Shown piece after piece: positions 34,238-41,463 of a DNA stretch of 64,000 nt. The stretch lies in assembly GCA_943369485.1 (NCBI GenBank), contig CALRNH020000004.1:124001-188000 (forward strand), written 5' to 3'. Origin of the DNA: ATX-6F1 sp943369485 (GTDB taxonomy: Bacteria > Cyanobacteriota > Cyanobacteriia > PCC-6307 > Cyanobiaceae). Under the pieces are notes generated by a model. The model was not told the origin of the DNA and did not search any database. It saw nothing but the letters and a program-made list of their open reading frames with translations. Both the position numbers and the translations under genes were made by a program. Within the stretch, counting starts at the first letter, position 1. Each line of letters starts with the position of its first letter.

Positions 34238-35632
34238 AGCCCTTTTTTGTTTGTCGAATGCCCTGAGTGCCCACTGCCTTCCCCAGCGGAGGGTTTCTGC
34301 CGTCTGCTCAAACTCATGCCGAGTCCTTGGCGTTCGGTTCAGCACACTCAAAACAGCAGCACGCGGGACTCTGCCCTGCCTGTGCATACACAGAATCTGT
34401 TGCAGTTGTTCGGCATTACGCATTGCCCTTTGCAGGGCAGCCTCCCCAGGTGTGATCTTGCGCAACTCAACTTCAGGGTTCTGCTGAGCAACAATCTCGA
34501 TGCGGCCATTCGTTGATCGTTCGACCTTGGTTGGCATTCCCTTGGGCGTTGCTGTGGAGCCTGGGTCCAAGCTCCAGGCAATCTCCTCATCCGGCATCGG
34601 GAGTTCCCGCCAGCTGGGCCCGTGGTCGATCAGCAGCGCCCGCTCCTTCCCAGGCGAGGGCCGCAGCACCCGCCCCTGCAGTTGCCGCAGTAGTCGCAGG
34701 CTCTTGGTGGGCCGCACCAGCTGCAGGCAGCCCGCCTCCGGTACGTCCAACCCCTCATCCACCACGGCGCAGGCGCACAGCACCTCCAGCCGTCCGCCCC
34801 GGAAATCGGAGAAGATTCGATCCCTCTCGGTGGTGGCCGTCTCCCCATCAACCGCCTGGGCTGTGATGCCAGCAGAGCGGAACGCCGCGGCCAGCTCTTT
34901 GGCGTGGTCCACCGACAGACCCACGCACAAGGTCGGCATCCTCTCGGTGTTCAGCTTCTGCCAGGTGCCCACCACGTCCCCAGCGATCCCCACTACCTGC
35001 TTTCGCAAGGCCGCCACGTCGTAATCCCCCCGCACGGTGCGGACCCCCTGCACGTTGATCTGGACATCAGCAGCGAACAGCTCGAACCGGCAGAGGTACC
35101 CCTGCTCGATCAACAACCGGGGCGGGGGCCCCTCAATCAGCTCATCGAACCCCGCAGCCCCCAGGCCGCGGCCATCCGGGCGGATCGGTGTGGCGGTGAA
35201 GCCCACCATCAGCCCCGGGGCCAGGGCCTCCCGTACCCGTTGCCAGCTGGCACTGCCCATGTGGTGGGCCTCATCGGCGATCAGTACCCCGCCCCCCTGC
35301 AGCTGGCCCAGCCGTCTGGTCAGGGTTGGCACCATGGCCACCAGCACATACGCCCCCCAGTCGGGCTTGCTGCCGGCTGTCACCAGTTCGGGTGCTTCCC
35401 CGGTGTGGTGCTGGATGGCCCCGGCGATCTGCTGGAGGATTTCGCGGCGGTGGCAGATCACCGTCGAACGGCGGCCGGTGGAACGGTTGAGGCGCACCAT
35501 CTCAGCGATCAGTGCTGTTTTCCCCCCGCCGGTTGGCAGCACCACCAGCGGCGACCGCTTGGCCTTGAGGGCAGAGCAGGTCTGATCGATCAGCTCCTGC
35601 TGGTATTGGCGAAGAGTGAACGCCACTGGCAT
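34154..35632 (-). CDS. DEAD/DEAH-box superfamily 2 helicase (RadD-like)
   Basis: A 492-residue SF2 helicase. Motif I is VLPTGGGKTALIAEM, motif Ia is TVICHRREILQQ, motif II is IADEAHHMGS, motif III is VGFTATPIRPDG, and the second lobe shows VDHAKELAAAFRSAG, CAVVDEGLDVPEAG and RQLQGRVLRPSPG (motif VI). The layout matches RadD/YejH-like repair helicases. The C-terminal 130 residues are helical and specific to this protein. It starts only 45 bases from the right junction and reads inward. Its higher GC than the neighbouring element genes suggests a different source or longer stay in a GC-rich host. It may help replication, repair or recombination of the element. Confidence 0.85.
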   Translation of the reverse strand: MPVAFTLRQYQQELIDQTCSALKAKRSPLVVLPTGGGKTALIAEMVRLNRSTGRRSTVICHRREILQQIAGAIQHHTGEAPELVTAGSKPDWGAYVLVAMVPTLTRRLGQLQGGGVLIADEAHHMGSASWQRVREALAPGLMVGFTATPIRPDGRGLGAAGFDELIEGPPPRLLIEQGYLCRFELFAADVQINVQGVRTVRGDYDVAALRKQVVGIAGDVVGTWQKLNTERMPTLCVGLSVDHAKELAAAFRSAGITAQAVDGETATTERDRIFSDFRGGRLEVLCACAVVDEGLDVPEAGCLQLVRPTKSLRLLRQLQGRVLRPSPGKERALLIDHGPSWRELPMPDEEIAWSLDPGSTATPKGMPTKVERSTNGRIEIVAQQNPEVELRKITPGEAALQRAMRNAEQLQQILCMHRQGRVPRAAVLSVLNRTPRTRHEFEQTAETLRWGRQWALRAFDKQKRALGRQTEWEGDKVQADSGSMKHDLKLFA

Positions 35633-35654
35633 CTCCGCAAAGAGAGAGAAGACA

Positions 35655-35690
35655 GCGCATTGACAGCTGTCCCCGTATCCGTGGCTCGAT
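35655..35690. other. Right attachment junction (attR)
   Basis: Element arm: GCATTGACAGCTGTCCCCGT ending at 35676. Core: AT at 35677-35678. Host half: CCGTGGCTCGATGCGCCA from 35679, which is sigma codons for R-G-S-M-R. Only the AT crossover joins the two host halves in the original sigma frame with the expected Tyr-Ile-Arg-Gly residues; a crossover in the shared CCC six bases to the left would also keep the frame but give Arg instead of Tyr. Confidence 0.75.
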
Positions 35691-36258
35691 GCGCCATTTT
35701 CTGCGGGATCGCCACCCGGCCCTGCGCTGCCCGCGGCGCCTGCGGGAACTGCACCAGCGCGGCCAGCTTCTTCAACAGCAGCGCCTGCACCGGGGTGAAC
35801 AGCCGCTGGCCGAGGCCGCCCTGGCGGAAGCGCTGGGATGCAGCGCCGCCCTGTGGCACGAGGCGGTGGCCGTGCATCGAGCCCTGCAGGTGCGCAGCCT
35901 CGATGCGCCCGCCACCGGAAGTGGCAGCGGCGGAAGTGGTGGGGTAAGGGGTTCCGGTGGCGGTGATGCGGAGCCGCTCACCGGGCTCGATCAGCTCGCC
36001 TCCGAGGCCGATCCAGGGCTTGGCGCGCTCGACGGCTGCGCTGAACAGCTGCCCATGAATGCCTCCCAACGGGCCCTGCGCCAACGGCTCGAGCAGATGG
36101 ATCCCCTACTGCGCCAGCTCCTGGAGGGGCGGTTGCTCTACGGGGCCAGCTGGCAGGAGCTGGGGGAGACCCTTGGACTCCATGCCCGCATGGCCCGCCG
36201 TCGCTTCGAGACCCTGGTCGAGGAGCTGCGTCAGGAGCTGGAGCCTTTTCGCCCCTGA
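35679..36258 (+). CDS. Group 3 sigma factor (SigF/SigB-like), 3' part
   Basis: This continues the gene begun at 22493. In the original frame it reads RGSMRHFLRDRHPALRCPRRLRELHQ, the end of region 2 and start of region 3 of SigF-like factors. A helical region 3 follows, then a Gly/Ser-rich linker (GSGSGGSGGVRGSGGG) and region 4 with its DNA-binding helix-turn-helix (ALRQRLEQMDPLLRQLLEGRLLYG, SWQELGETLGLHARMARRRFETLV). All 192 codons are open and sigma-like, so the severed part has not decayed. In the current arrangement an ATG at 35689 could start a fragment lacking most of region 2, which should not bind core polymerase properly. Confidence 0.9.
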
Positions 36259-36272
36259 GCGACCGCCATAGT

Positions 36273-37037
36273 TCAGGCGATCGCCCACGCCTGGGCCAGG
36301 GTGATGGCCAGCAGCGCTGCGATCAGGGTCTGAAGCGCATTCACCAGTTCGTTGCTGAGCCAGCGCAGGCGCGGTTGGAGCGTGGCGCCGATCAGGCTCT
36401 CGATCAAGGTGGCCGCCAGGGCCACGGCGCTCACCAGGGCGAAGGCCGACGTACCGCTGAGCAGACCCAGACGCTCCATCACCAGCGCCATCAGCAGCGC
36501 TCCCACCAGGCTGGCGGCGGTGCCCTCGAGGCTGATCGCCCCCTCGGTACCAGGGGGCACCGGGCGCAGGTTGGTGATCGAGACGGTGTGGCGGCCCCAG
36601 CGTTTGCCGATCTCACTGCCGAAGGTGTCGGCGAGCTTGGCGGCGAAGCTGGCGGAAAAACCCAGCAGCAGCAGGGGCACCGGGGCCGACGGCAGCACCG
36701 TGAGCAGGGCCAGGCTGGCGCCGGTGGCGGCCGACCCCCAGACGTTTTCAGGGCCGCGGCGACCGCCCCGGGCCTCGGCCAGTCCGGTCGCTTGCTTCTG
36801 CTTGAGCCCCAGCCGGGTCACCAGTGAGCCCAGGGCCAGGTAGAGCACCACGGCCCACCATCCCGCCCAGCCCAGGGAGCCCAGCAGCAGGGTTCCCAGC
36901 ACCCCGGCATGGACCCAGCCTGATGGGGTGAGCAGCGGCAGGCGCTGGGCGACGGCGATCAGGGCGCCGTTGAGGGCCAGGGCCCAGATCCAGCCCAAGA
37001 GGCCGCCGGGCAGATCCTGGGGGGGGAGTTCGATCAA
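36273..37037 (-). CDS. DUF92 membrane protein, VTE6-like phytyl-phosphate kinase homologue
   Basis: A 254-residue polytopic membrane protein of the DUF92 family, which includes plant VTE6, an enzyme that phosphorylates phytyl phosphate for tocopherol and phylloquinone synthesis. Characteristic blocks are ARGGRRGPENVWGSAATGA, SFAAKLADTFGSEIGKRWGR and ITNLRPVPPGTEGAISLEGT, which carry the conserved acidic and basic residues. About seven helices are predicted. It converges on the sigma factor 3' part with a 14-base gap. Chlorophyll-derived phytol recycling is a reasonable role in a cyanobacterium but not proven here. Confidence 0.85.
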   Translation of the reverse strand: MIELPPQDLPGGLLGWIWALALNGALIAVAQRLPLLTPSGWVHAGVLGTLLLGSLGWAGWWAVVLYLALGSLVTRLGLKQKQATGLAEARGGRRGPENVWGSAATGASLALLTVLPSAPVPLLLLGFSASFAAKLADTFGSEIGKRWGRHTVSITNLRPVPPGTEGAISLEGTAASLVGALLMALVMERLGLLSGTSAFALVSAVALAATLIESLIGATLQPRLRWLSNELVNALQTLIAALLAITLAQAWAIA

Positions 37038-37138
37038 GGCGCCGCCGCGACCCTCACATGTTGCACGGCCTTAAGGACCCCTCTCCAGGGCCATGGCGCG
37101 GCGGATAATCGAGCCATTCGCCTTGCAGGGCTGGGGCC

Positions 37139-37573
37139 ATGGTGTTCAACGTGTTCAAGCGCAAGGGTTTCTTCCTCACCTTTGATGACGCTTCTGCCAA
37201 GAAGCCAGCCACCGAGGACCCGGTGGCACCGGAGCCGGTGACGGTGGCCCCCGCTGCGGAGGTTCCCGTCAAAGCCAAGCAAGCGAAGCAGACCAAGAAG
37301 GCCGCCCAGCAGGGCGGCCCCGCCTCTACGGCTCCAGCCACAGCTATTTCAGCGGCTGAAACCGCTGAGCTCGCCGATGGCACGGTGCTCACCACCAGCG
37401 AGGCGATCGCCGCCCAGCTGGCCGCCGAGCAGGCCAGCCGCCCGGCCCCCAGCCAGGCCACCTTCGCCCCCGCCAACCTCACCCCCGGGGGCGCCCTGCC
37501 CCGACGCCGTAAACGCGGTGGCGCCAACCTGGCCCCCTTCCGCGCCGTCGCCGCCAGCCTGTTCCGTCCGTAG
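37139..37573 (+). CDS. Conserved small Ala/Lys-rich hypothetical protein
   Basis: A 144-residue protein with a conserved-looking N terminus (MVFNVFKRKGFFLTFDDAS), a low-complexity Ala/Pro/Lys middle, and a basic C terminus (LPRRRKRGGANLAPFRAVAA). It has no signal peptide or membrane helix. I have seen similar short proteins in picocyanobacteria but know no function. It is divergent from the DUF92 gene, separated by about 100 bases. Confidence 0.5.
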   Translation: MVFNVFKRKGFFLTFDDASAKKPATEDPVAPEPVTVAPAAEVPVKAKQAKQTKKAAQQGGPASTAPATAISAAETAELADGTVLTTSEAIAAQLAAEQASRPAPSQATFAPANLTPGGALPRRRKRGGANLAPFRAVAASLFRP

Positions 37574-37910
37574 GGGCCCCCAGGCGCGAAGGCCTGCCCG
37601 GCCCAGGGCCGCCTCAGACAGACGGCCAGCTCCAAGGGCGGCACCCGACGTGGACGGGGCGCTGCCGGTGGCCCCTGTGGCCGAACCCCATGGAGCCCTT
37701 TGCCCTGGCGCGGGCCGTGCTACGTCGTCAGGGCGAAGCCTGTGGAGGCTCGGCTCCCTCGTTCCCCTCACCCGCAGCCACGCCTGTCTGGGGGTCTGGG
37801 GCCGTTCGAGTCGCCGTTGCCACCAACCACGCTGCTTCTGGTGGCTGCGTTCGCTTGCAGCCCCCACCAGTGGCGTTAAGGTGCCGCCACCCACCACTCC
37901 GCAGCCATCC
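37574..37910. other. 337-base non-coding leader of nrdJ
   Basis: No gene is supported here. The stretch is GC-rich with some internal complementarity, but I cannot fold it into a cobalamin riboswitch, which would make sense ahead of a B12-dependent enzyme. A GCCACTGG word does occur near 37868-37875, but on the other strand. Confidence 0.4.
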
Positions 37911-40247
37911 GTGACCCTGTCCGCCACGCCCCCCACCACGGCTGATCTGACCCGCCTGGAGGGCCTGGTGGACCCGGATTTCCCGGTCACCGCCCCTGCG
38001 GCGAACCCGGTGTTTTATCGCACCTACAGCCGCAAGACCCCCAGTGGCCGCGAGAGCTGGCACCAGGTGAGCGAGCGCAACCTGGAGGGCCTGCGCAAGC
38101 TTGGGGATCTCAACGCCGATGAGGTGGCGTTGCTGCGGCGCATGCAGCAGCGCCAGAAAGCCTTGCCTTCGGGCCGCTGGCTGTGGATCGGCGGCACCGA
38201 GTGGATCGAGCAGCCCCAGAACTTCTCCGGCGCCTACAACTGCACCTCCACCAACCTGATCGACTGGGAAGCCTTCGCCCTGATGATGGATCTGGCGATG
38301 ATGGGCTGCGGCACCGGTGCCATCATCGAGCCGCGCTTGATCGAGCGCCTGCCGGCGGTGCGCAACCGCCTTGTGATCACCGGCGTCACCGACATCGGCG
38401 CCACCCCGGCGGCCTTGCGCCAGGACGCCACCACCCACCAGATCCACGGCCAGCGCGTCGCCATCAAGGTGGGCGACACGCGCGGTGGCTGGGTGGAGAG
38501 CTATCGGCTGCTGCTGGGGCTGTGCAGCGACGAGCGCTTCGAGGCAGGGGCGCCGATCGAGGTCAGCGTTGATCTATCCGATGTGCGCCCGGTGGGGGAA
38601 ACCCTCAAGGGTTTCGGCGGCATGGCCAACCCGGTCAAGCTCAAAGACCTCTACGGCCGCGTCGCCAGCCTGCTCAACAGGGCGATGGGCCGTCAGCTCA
38701 CCTCCGTGGAGTGCTGCCTGCTGATCGATGAGGCCGCGGTCACGATCGTGGCCGGCAACATCCGCCGCAGCGCCGGCATGCGCCAGTTCGCCGCCGACGA
38801 CAGCGCTGCCTCCACCGCCAAGGACAACCTCTGGCAGCAGGACGCCGAGGGCAACTGGCGCATCGACCCCGAGCGCGATGCCCTGCGCATGGCCAACCAC
38901 ACCCGGGTCTTCCACACCCGACCCGACCGCGAGACGGTGCTGCAGGCGGTGATCAAGCAGTTCCAGTCGGGCGAAGGGGCGATCCAGTTCGCCCCCGAGG
39001 CGATCGCCCGCTCCAATGCTGATCTGCTCTCGACCGCCGAGCTGCGCCGTGAATTCATCGACCTCTACGTGGACCAGGGGCGCGAGGAGGCCGGCCGCTG
39101 GCTGCAGCTCAACCACCCGGAGATCGGGCCGGCCGAACTGGAGCACCGACTCAACCGCTACGGCCTCAACCCCTGTGGCGAGATCCTCGGCGCCGACTTC
39201 CACTGCAACCTGGCCGAGATCCACCTCAATCAGATCGATCCGGCCGATCTGCAGGCCCAGGAGGATGCCTTCCGCGCCGCCGGTCTGGCGGTGGCCTGCC
39301 TGCTCAACCACCGCTTCGTGGTGGAGCGCTACCGCCAGAGCCGCGCCTGGGATCCGATCGTTGGTGTCAGCTTCACCGGCCTGTTCGACTTCTTCGTGCA
39401 CGCCTTCGGCACCCCTTGGCTGAAGTGGTGGGAGGCGGGTCGTCCTGGCACCCCTGAGGGCGAATCGTTCAAGGCCCAGGAGGCCGCCTTCCTCTCGCGC
39501 TGGAAGACCTTCGTGAACGAGGCGGTGTGGGACTACTGCGACCGCCATGGCCTGCGCCGTCCCAATCGCTGCACCACCGTTCAGCCCGCCGGCACCAAGA
39601 GCCTGCTCACCGGTGCCTCCCCCGGCTGGCACCCCCCCAAGGCCCAGCGCTTCATTCGCCGCATCACCTTCCGCAAGAACGATCCGGTGGCTCTGGCCTG
39701 CCTTGATTACGGCTACTCGATCGTGCCCTCCCAGTCCGACAAGGACGAGAACGGCCGCCTGCTGGATGATCCTTTCGATCCCCGCTGCACCGAATGGCTG
39801 GTCGAGATCCCGACCGAGGTGAGCTGGGCCAACATCCCCGGCGCCGATGCGGTGGAGATCAACAACTTCTCAGCCCTCGCCCAGTTCGACTTCTACATGC
39901 AGGTGCAGAAGCACTACACCGCCCACAACACCTCCGCCACCGTGGAGTTTCGTGAGAGCGAGATCGAGCCGCTGGCCGACGCCATCCACAAGGCGATTGA
40001 CGGGGGCGAGGGCTACATCTCCGCCGCCCTGCTGGCGCGGTTCGATGCCAACGCCACCTTCCCGCGGCTGCCGTTTGAGCCGATCGATCACACCACCTAC
40101 CGGCGCCTGCTGGAGGAGGTCAAGGCCCGTCGCCAGAGATCTGATTTCTTTGAGGCCCTGCAGAGCTACGACGGCGCCGAACTGATGGAGGCGGGCCCCG
40201 CCGGCTGTGACTCCGACAAGTGCCTGTTGCCGTTGGTGAAGCCCTGA
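37911..40247 (+). CDS. nrdJ: Adenosylcobalamin-dependent (class II) ribonucleoside-triphosphate reductase
   Basis: A 778-residue monomeric class II ribonucleotide reductase that makes dNTPs from NTPs using adenosylcobalamin. Key features are FSGAYNCTSTNLIDW with the first redox cysteine, GCGTGAIIEPRLIERLPAV, AGNIRRSAGMRQF, and NPCGEIL with the thiyl-radical cysteine and its Asn/Glu partners. The C-terminal tail (AGPAGCDSDKCLLPLVKP) holds the CxxxxC pair that shuttles electrons from thioredoxin. The frame is open for a long way upstream; I start at the GTG at 37911 (VTLSATPPTTADLTRLEG) because it gives the expected length. The usual picocyanobacterial RNR is of this class. Confidence 0.92.
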   Translation: MTLSATPPTTADLTRLEGLVDPDFPVTAPAANPVFYRTYSRKTPSGRESWHQVSERNLEGLRKLGDLNADEVALLRRMQQRQKALPSGRWLWIGGTEWIEQPQNFSGAYNCTSTNLIDWEAFALMMDLAMMGCGTGAIIEPRLIERLPAVRNRLVITGVTDIGATPAALRQDATTHQIHGQRVAIKVGDTRGGWVESYRLLLGLCSDERFEAGAPIEVSVDLSDVRPVGETLKGFGGMANPVKLKDLYGRVASLLNRAMGRQLTSVECCLLIDEAAVTIVAGNIRRSAGMRQFAADDSAASTAKDNLWQQDAEGNWRIDPERDALRMANHTRVFHTRPDRETVLQAVIKQFQSGEGAIQFAPEAIARSNADLLSTAELRREFIDLYVDQGREEAGRWLQLNHPEIGPAELEHRLNRYGLNPCGEILGADFHCNLAEIHLNQIDPADLQAQEDAFRAAGLAVACLLNHRFVVERYRQSRAWDPIVGVSFTGLFDFFVHAFGTPWLKWWEAGRPGTPEGESFKAQEAAFLSRWKTFVNEAVWDYCDRHGLRRPNRCTTVQPAGTKSLLTGASPGWHPPKAQRFIRRITFRKNDPVALACLDYGYSIVPSQSDKDENGRLLDDPFDPRCTEWLVEIPTEVSWANIPGADAVEINNFSALAQFDFYMQVQKHYTAHNTSATVEFRESEIEPLADAIHKAIDGGEGYISAALLARFDANATFPRLPFEPIDHTTYRRLLEEVKARRQRSDFFEALQSYDGAELMEAGPAGCDSDKCLLPLVKP

Positions 40248-40307
40248 GGGTCGATCACCCGCCAGCCGGTCCGTGGGACCATGGTGGCGGCGCCCGTGGG
40301 GCACCAG

Positions 40308-40392
40308 GGAGAGGTGGTCGAGTGGTTGATGGCTCTGGTCTTGAAAACCAGCGAATCGAAAGATTCCGTGGGTTCGAATCCCACCCTCTCCG
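40308..40392 (+). tRNA. tRNA-Ser (UGA)
   Basis: An 85-base class II tRNA. The acceptor stem pairs GGAGAGG (40308-40314) with CCTCTCC (40385-40391) and G is the discriminator. The anticodon loop is CTTGAAA with anticodon TGA, giving UCA decoding. A long variable arm and the T loop GGTTCGAATCC follow. CCA is not encoded. It is not the attachment site of the nearby element. Confidence 0.95.
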
Positions 40393-40406
40393 TTCTCTCA
40401 ATCACG

Positions 40407-40435
40407 GCAAGGCCCAGGTCTGACTTGGGCTTTGC
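40407..40435 (+). terminator. Hairpin after tRNA-Ser
   Basis: GCAAGGCCCAG (40407-40417) pairs with CTTGGGCTTTGC (40424-40435) over 11 positions including two G-U pairs, with a six-base loop. No T-run follows, so it is a weak or processing-type terminator of the tRNA transcript. Confidence 0.4.
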
Positions 40436-40502
40436 AGCTGCTGCCCATGGAGCGGATGGCCACCCTCTCCTGGGATGATCGGAAGTGGATGTTCATGCTC
40501 CG

Positions 40503-40892
40503 ATGGCATCGGACGCCTCCACCATGGTGAAGACCAGCCGCCGACCCCTCTGGATCCTCGCGTCCGTCGCCCTGGGGGCCGTGCTGGTGGCGGCTCTGGT
40601 GCTGACGTTCCAGCATCAGCAACAGGAGCACCGTCGCGCCGGGTGCCTTGAGCAGCGCAAGGCCTTGAGCAGCTTCAAGACCGGCGTGCTCGATGCCCGC
40701 ATCGCCCAGATGCGCCAGATCCGCCTCAACCCCAGCCAGGCCCAGGCCCTGCGCGAGACGGACGTGAAGGCCTTCATCAACTACTCCGCTCTCTACGGCC
40801 AGAAGGTGGAGGCGGCGGCCGAAGCCAGTGAACGTCTGGCGGAACTGGCCACAGCCTTCGGCGCCTCGGGCTGCCTGGAACTCAAGCCGTGA
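40503..40892 (+). CDS. Single-TM hypothetical protein
   Basis: About 129 residues from the ATG at 40503 (ATG 40524 is an alternative). One N-terminal membrane anchor (PLWILASVALGAVLVAALVLTF) is followed by a helical, probably periplasmic domain (EQRKALSSFKTGVLDARIAQMRQ; KVEAAAEASERLAELATAFG) with two cysteines (RRAGCLEQ and ASGCLEL). No family is recognised. It lies downstream of tRNA-Ser. Confidence 0.55.
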   Translation: MASDASTMVKTSRRPLWILASVALGAVLVAALVLTFQHQQQEHRRAGCLEQRKALSSFKTGVLDARIAQMRQIRLNPSQAQALRETDVKAFINYSALYGQKVEAAAEASERLAELATAFGASGCLELKP

Positions 40893-40922
40893 GATCGGCC
40901 CCTCGGCCGCCGGAGCGGCGCT

Positions 40923-41228
40923 TCAAAGGGTTGCCGCTGGGGGCAGCGGTTGGAGTGGTGCGTTCAACAGCGGATGCTCCACCGCATCGCGCTGCAACTC
41001 CCTCTCCAGGGAGGTGATTCGCTTTTCCTTGAGGCAGTACTTGCAGCCACCGGTGGTCTGCAGATGCTTCTCCGGCGTGATCGAGATCTCTTTGACCGGA
41101 TGGATGCGGCAGCGGATCTTGATCGGTGATTTGTAACTGCGATAGTTGATCGACGCGTAGTCGTAGGCGTCGCCGAATCGAATCCGTGCCCGCTCGAGGA
41201 ACAGCTCATGGCTGATCGGATTCCCCAT
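40923..41228 (-). CDS. DUF723-type small protein
   Basis: A 101-residue protein with the pattern FGDAYDYASINYRSYKSPIKIRC, then HPVKEISITPEKHLQTTGGCKYC. This is a DUF723-like unit, common in phage and giant-virus proteins and in endonuclease-associated proteins, with Cys/His residues that may bind zinc. The start at 41228 is an ATG with no visible SD. The C terminus is Pro/Leu-rich. It stands alone between two unrelated genes and may be a remnant of transferred DNA. Confidence 0.65.
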   Translation of the reverse strand: MGNPISHELFLERARIRFGDAYDYASINYRSYKSPIKIRCRIHPVKEISITPEKHLQTTGGCKYCLKEKRITSLERELQRDAVEHPLLNAPLQPLPPAATL

Positions 41229-41463
41229 GCCTGCTTGGTGCCGGCTGGCCTTTTGAAGAACAATCTTAGGTAGTTAGGTGCTGCTTCTGACCCGATCGCC
41301 ACCGATCCTTCAGATCTCTTTGCGCGATCTCCGTGGGCCTAGCCATGCTCCCAGCGCCTCGATCCCATGCCCACGTCTTGGCCCGGGGCCGGGCCCGAGC
41401 AGCCGTTCAACCCCTGCCAGCACGGTTGATGCGCCCTCAGGCTGGATCGAATCAAGTGGCTGA

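Larger units (their letters stand above)
22753..35678. mobile_element. 12.9-kb serine-recombinase integrative element inside the sigma factor gene
   Basis: The ends are set by the in-frame rejoining of the sigma factor and by a shared AT at both junctions. The element has a large serine recombinase at the left end, a helicase read inward from the right end, and between them secreted, antirestriction, resolvase, J-domain, primase-helicase and RHH genes plus an iteron-like array. By eye several segments (24.7-26.8, 29.4-30.4 and 33.4-34.2 kb) are clearly richer in A+T than the flanks, and I found no GCGATCGC (HIP1) word inside although the flanks have many. No structural phage genes, relaxase or T4SS genes are seen. 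It fits an integrative plasmid-like element or satellite. Confidence 0.9.

Noticed and set aside
22753..35678. The element as a complete prophage or conjugative element
   Set aside because: No terminase, capsid, portal, tail, relaxase or type IV secretion genes are seen; only integration, replication and accessory genes.
35660..35700. TTGACA at the right end as a promoter for the sigma 3' part
   Set aside because: No -10-like sequence at 16-18 bases in the integrated arrangement (GGCTCG is there), and the product would lack region 2.
37862..37880. GCCACTGG, a B12-box-like word, in the leader of the B12-dependent nrdJ
   Set aside because: It is on the opposite strand to nrdJ and no other cobalamin-riboswitch elements are found around it.
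40308..40392. tRNA-Ser as the attachment site of the mobile element
   Set aside because: The element ends at 35678, well before the tRNA, and no tRNA 3'-end repeat is found near the element. The recombinase is of the serine type and the junctions lie in the sigma gene.
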